Assembly: GCA_937888775.1 (NCBI GenBank)
Contig: CALAQT010000286.1
Location: 1-11,149 of the forward strand
Length of the DNA stretch: 11,149 bases
DNA from: an uncultured Actinomycetes bacterium
Lineage (GTDB): Bacteria > Actinomycetota > Thermoleophilia > Solirubrobacterales > Solirubrobacteraceae
Direction of reading: 5' to 3'
Below, in pieces: positions 7,512 to 11,149 of this stretch. The notes beneath the pieces were generated by a model. That model saw only the letters and a list, made by a program, of their open reading frames with translations. It was not told the DNA's origin and did not search any database. Numbering within the stretch: position 1 is the first letter of the stretch; each line of letters starts with the position of its first letter. The position numbers and the translations under genes were made by a program.

Positions 7512-8687
7512 TCAGGCCGGCGAGGATCCCAGCGCCGAGCGCAGTGCACGGCGAACCTGCTCGACGGTGACCACGCCGCACAGGACCCCATCGCCGTCGA
7601 CCGCCATCAGCGCTCCCAGCCGGCCCAGCGACTCGGACGAGAGCAGCTCGGTGACGGGGCGATCCTGGTCGACTCGCCACGGGCTCGCCTCGCCGGCCTC
7701 CAGCACCGCGCCGACGGTCAGCCAGCCCTCGCCACCGTCGTAGGCGCTCTGCAGTCGTTCCTGACGCGCGATCCCCAAAAAGCGCCCGTGCTCGTCGACG
7801 ATCGGAAACCAGGACCAGCCGTAACGGAGGAAGAATTCGTCCAGCGCCTGGCCGACCGGAGTCTGCGCCGGGATCGCCACCGGGTGGGTGTCCATGATGT
7901 CGGCCACCCGCACCCCTTCGATTCGCTCGTTGATCGCCGTCTGGGCCAGTGCGCCCTTGGCTGCCTGCCCGAGCAGGTAGGCCATCGCCAAGAGCCACAG
8001 TCCACTGAAGCTGGAGAAGCCGAGCATCAGCCAGATACCGAACCCGGCCAGGAGCACGGCGAACCCCTGACCGAGCTTGGCCGCAACTCGGGTGCCACGG
8101 AGCTTGTCGCCGGTGATCCGCCACACGACCGCCCGCGCGATCCGGCCGCCGTCGAGCGGGAACGCCGGGATGAGGTTGAAGATCAGCAGCAGCACGTTCA
8201 TCGGCAACAACCAGCTCAGTGACAAGAGCACCGGCGTGATCCGAATGTCGTTGTCGAGCACGATCGCGTGTGTCAGGCGGTGGGTGCCGACGATCGCGAT
8301 GTCGACCGCCACGCAGACGAGGATCACGCCGAACGTGGCCAAGGGTCCAGCGGCCGAGATCTTGAACTCCTCTCCCGGGGTGGCGGCGTCGCGGCTCATC
8401 TTCGTCAGCCCGCCGAACAGGAACAGGTCGATTCGCCTGACCTCGATTCCCTGCCGGCGCGCCACCACGGCGTGTCCGAGCTCATGCACGATCAGCGACG
8501 CGAACAGCAGTAGAACGCTGACCACGGTGGTCAGGTAGGCGACGGCGTCAGAGCTGTGCAACGTCGAGCGAAACGGTCCCGACAGCGTGAAGATCAGCAG
8601 GAATAGGATCAGGAACCAACTAGCGTCCACCCCGATCCGAATCCCAAAGACATTTATCAGCTTGATAGAGCCGGTCCGGCGCAACAT
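7512..8687 (-). CDS. M50 (site-2-type) membrane metalloprotease with C-terminal CBS domains
   Basis: An integral membrane zinc protease of the S2P/SpoIVFB class, which cuts substrates inside or next to the membrane. From the ATG at 8687 it has 391 residues. The zinc motif HELGH lies in a membrane helix (68-72), and the third ligand is the aspartate of NLIPAFPLDGG (D179). There are about six hydrophobic segments: near 23-36, 53-68, 114-132, 150-174, 208-224 and 229-240. From about residue 258 to the end it is soluble and contains a CBS pair (VADIMDTHPVAI... and ...VTELLSSESLG), which usually senses adenosyl ligands. The frame opens 15 codons earlier (ATG at 8732), but the family begins close to LRRTGSIKL. 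No strong Shine-Dalgarno precedes either start. The substrate is unknown; no anti-sigma factor gene is adjacent. It is convergent with the relic and divergent from the carboxypeptidase. Confidence 0.92.
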   Translation of the reverse strand: MLRRTGSIKLINVFGIRIGVDASWFLILFLLIFTLSGPFRSTLHSSDAVAYLTTVVSVLLLFASLIVHELGHAVVARRQGIEVRRIDLFLFGGLTKMSRDAATPGEEFKISAAGPLATFGVILVCVAVDIAIVGTHRLTHAIVLDNDIRITPVLLSLSWLLPMNVLLLIFNLIPAFPLDGGRIARAVVWRITGDKLRGTRVAAKLGQGFAVLLAGFGIWLMLGFSSFSGLWLLAMAYLLGQAAKGALAQTAINERIEGVRVADIMDTHPVAIPAQTPVGQALDEFFLRYGWSWFPIVDEHGRFLGIARQERLQSAYDGGEGWLTVGAVLEAGEASPWRVDQDRPVTELLSSESLGRLGALMAVDGDGVLCGVVTVEQVRRALRSALGSSPA

Positions 8688-8755
8688 GCTGCAATGGTCG
8701 CATAGGCGCCCGCGCGGCCTGCCCGGCACCATTTAGTCAGTCAAGGAGAAAATGA
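8688..8755. promoter_or_regulatory. Divergent intergenic region between protease and carboxypeptidase
   Basis: These 68 bases separate two genes read away from each other and should hold promoters for both. On the minus strand TTGACT (8744-8739) looks like a -35 box, but no matching -10 lies at the right distance. No clear operator palindrome was found. The assignment rests mainly on gene orientation. Confidence 0.35.
8743..8749 (+). promoter_or_regulatory. Ribosome binding site of the M32 carboxypeptidase
   Basis: AAGGAGA is followed after about 7 bases by the ATG at 8756. A competing ATG at 8752 is only 3 bases away and would encode a 9-residue peptide ending at a TAG, so the Shine-Dalgarno selects 8756. 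Confidence 0.75.
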
Positions 8756-10285
8756 ATGAGCGAGTGCATGCGAGCACTTAGAGAGCGGATGGCACAACAG
8801 GCCGACCTGCACCACGCCACCTCGCTCGCCCACTGGGATCAGCAGACGATGATGCCCTTACGAGGCGGTCTGGCCCGAGCCGAATCGCTGGCGACGCTGG
8901 AGCGGATCAGCCACGAGCGGTTCGTCTCTGACGAGACCGGCCGTCTGATCGAGTCGGCCACTGCCGAGCTCAACGGCGCCCCGCCGGATTCCGACGACGC
9001 CTGCCTGGTCAGGTTGGTGCGTCGGCAGTGGGATAAGGCCCGCCTGGTGCCGACCGAGCTGGCCGCCGCGCTCGCCCGGGCTGCGTCGGTCGGTCAGGAG
9101 GCGTGGGTGCAGGCTCGTGAGGCCTGCGACTTTGACGCCTTCTTGCCTTACCTGAAGCACAACTTCGAGCTCGCGCAGCGGTACGTCGACTGCTTTGACG
9201 GGGTCGAGGGCTACGCATGCGCCTACGACGTGCTGCTTGACGACTACGAGCCACAGATCAGCACCGCCGCGGTCGTGGCGCTGTTCGGAGATCTCAAGTC
9301 AGAGCTGATCCCGATGATCGCGACGATCGCTCGGCACGCCGACGCGGTCGACGACAGCTGCCTGCACGGTCACTTCGAACGCGAACAGCAGCGGGCGCTG
9401 GTCGCCGAGGTGGTGCGGATGATGGGCTTTGAGCACGCGGGCTGGCGGATCGATGACACGGTGCACCCGTTCGCGATCCGGATCGGCGGCGGCGACGTTC
9501 GCATCACCACGCGCTGGGACGAGCAGTACATCGGCACGGGTCTGTACGGAGCGATGCACGAGTGCGGCCACGGGCTTTACGAGGCCGGCATCCCCGACTC
9601 GATGTCCCGAACTCCGCTGGGCAGCGGCGAATCGCTCGGCATGCACGAGTCCCAGAGCCGGCTGTGGGAGAACATGGTCGGCCGTGGGCGCCCCTTCTCC
9701 TGCGTGCTGGCGCCCCGGATCGCCGCCCTGTTCGGCGGCCCGGTGGCGGCGCTGGACGCCGACACGCTCTACCGCGCGGTCAACCGCGTGCGGCCGTCGT
9801 GCATTCGCGTCGAAGCCGACGAGGCGACCTACGCGATGCACATCGTGCTGCGCTTCGAGCTCGAGCAGGAGCTGATCGACGGGACCCTGACGGTGGAGGA
9901 TCTCCGCGAGGCGTGGAACACGCGCTTTCATGAATACCTCGGACTGGAGGTGCCCGACGACGCCCATGGCGTGCTGCAGGATGTGCACTGGTCGGCCGGG
10001 CTGATCGGCTATTTCCCCACCTACGCGCTCGGCAACCTGATCGCCGGTCAGCTGTGGGAGAGAGCCCACAACGACATGCCGGAACTCGACGAGAACATCG
10101 CGGCCGGCGATCTCTCACCGCTGCGCGAGTGGCTGCGCGAGCGCGTTCATCGCCACGGCTCCAAGTTCTCCACCACCGAGCTGCTGGCGCGCGAGGTCGG
10201 GGAGCCGATCCTGATCCACCCCTACACCGACTATCTGAAGCGCAAGCTCGGTGAGGTCTACGGCCTCGATCTGCTGGGCTCTTGA
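8756..10285 (+). CDS. M32 family zinc metallocarboxypeptidase (carboxypeptidase Taq type)
   Basis: Removes C-terminal amino acids from peptides; a cytosolic, mostly helical zinc enzyme with broad specificity, probably for peptide recycling. The 509 residues fit the family (about 500). The zinc site HECGH is at 268-272, and the third ligand is E298 in LGMHESQSRLWENMVG, the M32 signature. The N-terminal ATSLAHWDQQTMMP (21-34) and the C-terminal block GLIGYFPTYALGNLIAGQLW are also typical. No signal peptide or membrane segment is present. The start is fixed by a good Shine-Dalgarno. It is separated by 41 bases from mdh and may share a transcript with it, although no functional link is known. Confidence 0.96.
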   Translation: MSECMRALRERMAQQADLHHATSLAHWDQQTMMPLRGGLARAESLATLERISHERFVSDETGRLIESATAELNGAPPDSDDACLVRLVRRQWDKARLVPTELAAALARAASVGQEAWVQAREACDFDAFLPYLKHNFELAQRYVDCFDGVEGYACAYDVLLDDYEPQISTAAVVALFGDLKSELIPMIATIARHADAVDDSCLHGHFEREQQRALVAEVVRMMGFEHAGWRIDDTVHPFAIRIGGGDVRITTRWDEQYIGTGLYGAMHECGHGLYEAGIPDSMSRTPLGSGESLGMHESQSRLWENMVGRGRPFSCVLAPRIAALFGGPVAALDADTLYRAVNRVRPSCIRVEADEATYAMHIVLRFELEQELIDGTLTVEDLREAWNTRFHEYLGLEVPDDAHGVLQDVHWSAGLIGYFPTYALGNLIAGQLWERAHNDMPELDENIAAGDLSPLREWLRERVHRHGSKFSTTELLAREVGEPILIHPYTDYLKRKLGEVYGLDLLGS

Positions 10286-10292
10286 AGGGGGA

Positions 10293-10308
10293 TAGCATCG
10301 AGGTGCTA
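10293..10308. repeat. Short inverted repeat between carboxypeptidase and mdh
   Basis: TAGCA (10293-10297) and TGCTA (10304-10308) form an inverted repeat with a 6-base centre in the 41-base gap upstream of mdh. It could be a small operator, or TAGCAT could serve as a -10 element; arms of five bases are short enough to occur by chance. Confidence 0.2.
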
Positions 10309-10313
10309 ACGGC

Positions 10314-10320
10314 GAAAGGA
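10314..10320 (+). promoter_or_regulatory. Ribosome binding site of mdh
   Basis: GAAAGGA stands 6 bases before the ATG at 10327. A second ATG at 10323, in another frame, is only 2 bases away and therefore unlikely to be used for a main product. Confidence 0.65.
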
Positions 10321-10326
10321 ACATGA

Positions 10327-11149
<823 letters not shown>

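Noticed and set aside
7302..8222. A 306-codon plus-strand frame covering the protease 3' half
   Set aside because: Only its first 70 codons look protein-like (the lipoprotein relic); the rest is antisense to the HELGH/CBS protease gene and is shadow.

Overview
The window is GC-rich bacterial DNA of housekeeping character. Compact operons, GTG and TTG starts, the family-specific wording of the proteins and an anchor-less succinate dehydrogenase suggest an uncultured actinobacterium, most likely of the Thermoleophilia (Solirubrobacterales/Gaiellales) type. That placement is an inference from protein style, not from a marker gene. The last 16 bases (11134-11149) match the Illumina TruSeq adapter, so this is the end of a short-read contig, probably metagenomic, and those bases are not genomic.

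Layout: (1) 151-3072, plus strand: a tight operon of aspartate kinase (lysC, with a credible internal start for a separate regulatory beta subunit), aspartate-semialdehyde dehydrogenase (asd, ATGA overlap) and a nitroreductase-family flavoprotein that overlaps the end of asd. The first two enzymes feed lysine, threonine, methionine and diaminopimelate synthesis. (2) 3073-3260: a convergent gap with two strong hairpins, probably terminators. (3) 7078-3261, minus strand: sdhA-sdhB-sdhE, a complex II whose third subunit is not a cytochrome b anchor but a two-domain CCG (HdrB-like) protein. SdhB carries an extra cysteine that should turn the usual 3Fe-4S cluster into a 4Fe-4S cluster. This is the 'type E' succinate:quinone oxidoreductase architecture. 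(4) 7079-7511: no intact gene, but the frameshifted, truncated remains of what looks like an actinobacterial LppX/LprG-like lipoprotein. (5) 8687-7512, minus strand: an M50 site-2-type membrane metalloprotease with C-terminal CBS domains. (6) 8756-10285, plus strand: an M32 zinc carboxypeptidase, followed after 41 bases by malate dehydrogenase (mdh, 10327 to the contig end, 3' truncated).

Functionally the window joins the aspartate-family amino-acid pathway with two TCA-cycle steps (succinate to fumarate, malate to oxaloacetate). Oxaloacetate is the precursor of the aspartate used by LysC, so the links are metabolic rather than a dedicated new system. I see no defence island, CRISPR array, transposon, tRNA or rRNA. 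The most informative points are the type E complex II, the split-start aspartokinase, the decayed lipoprotein gene and the adapter artefact.
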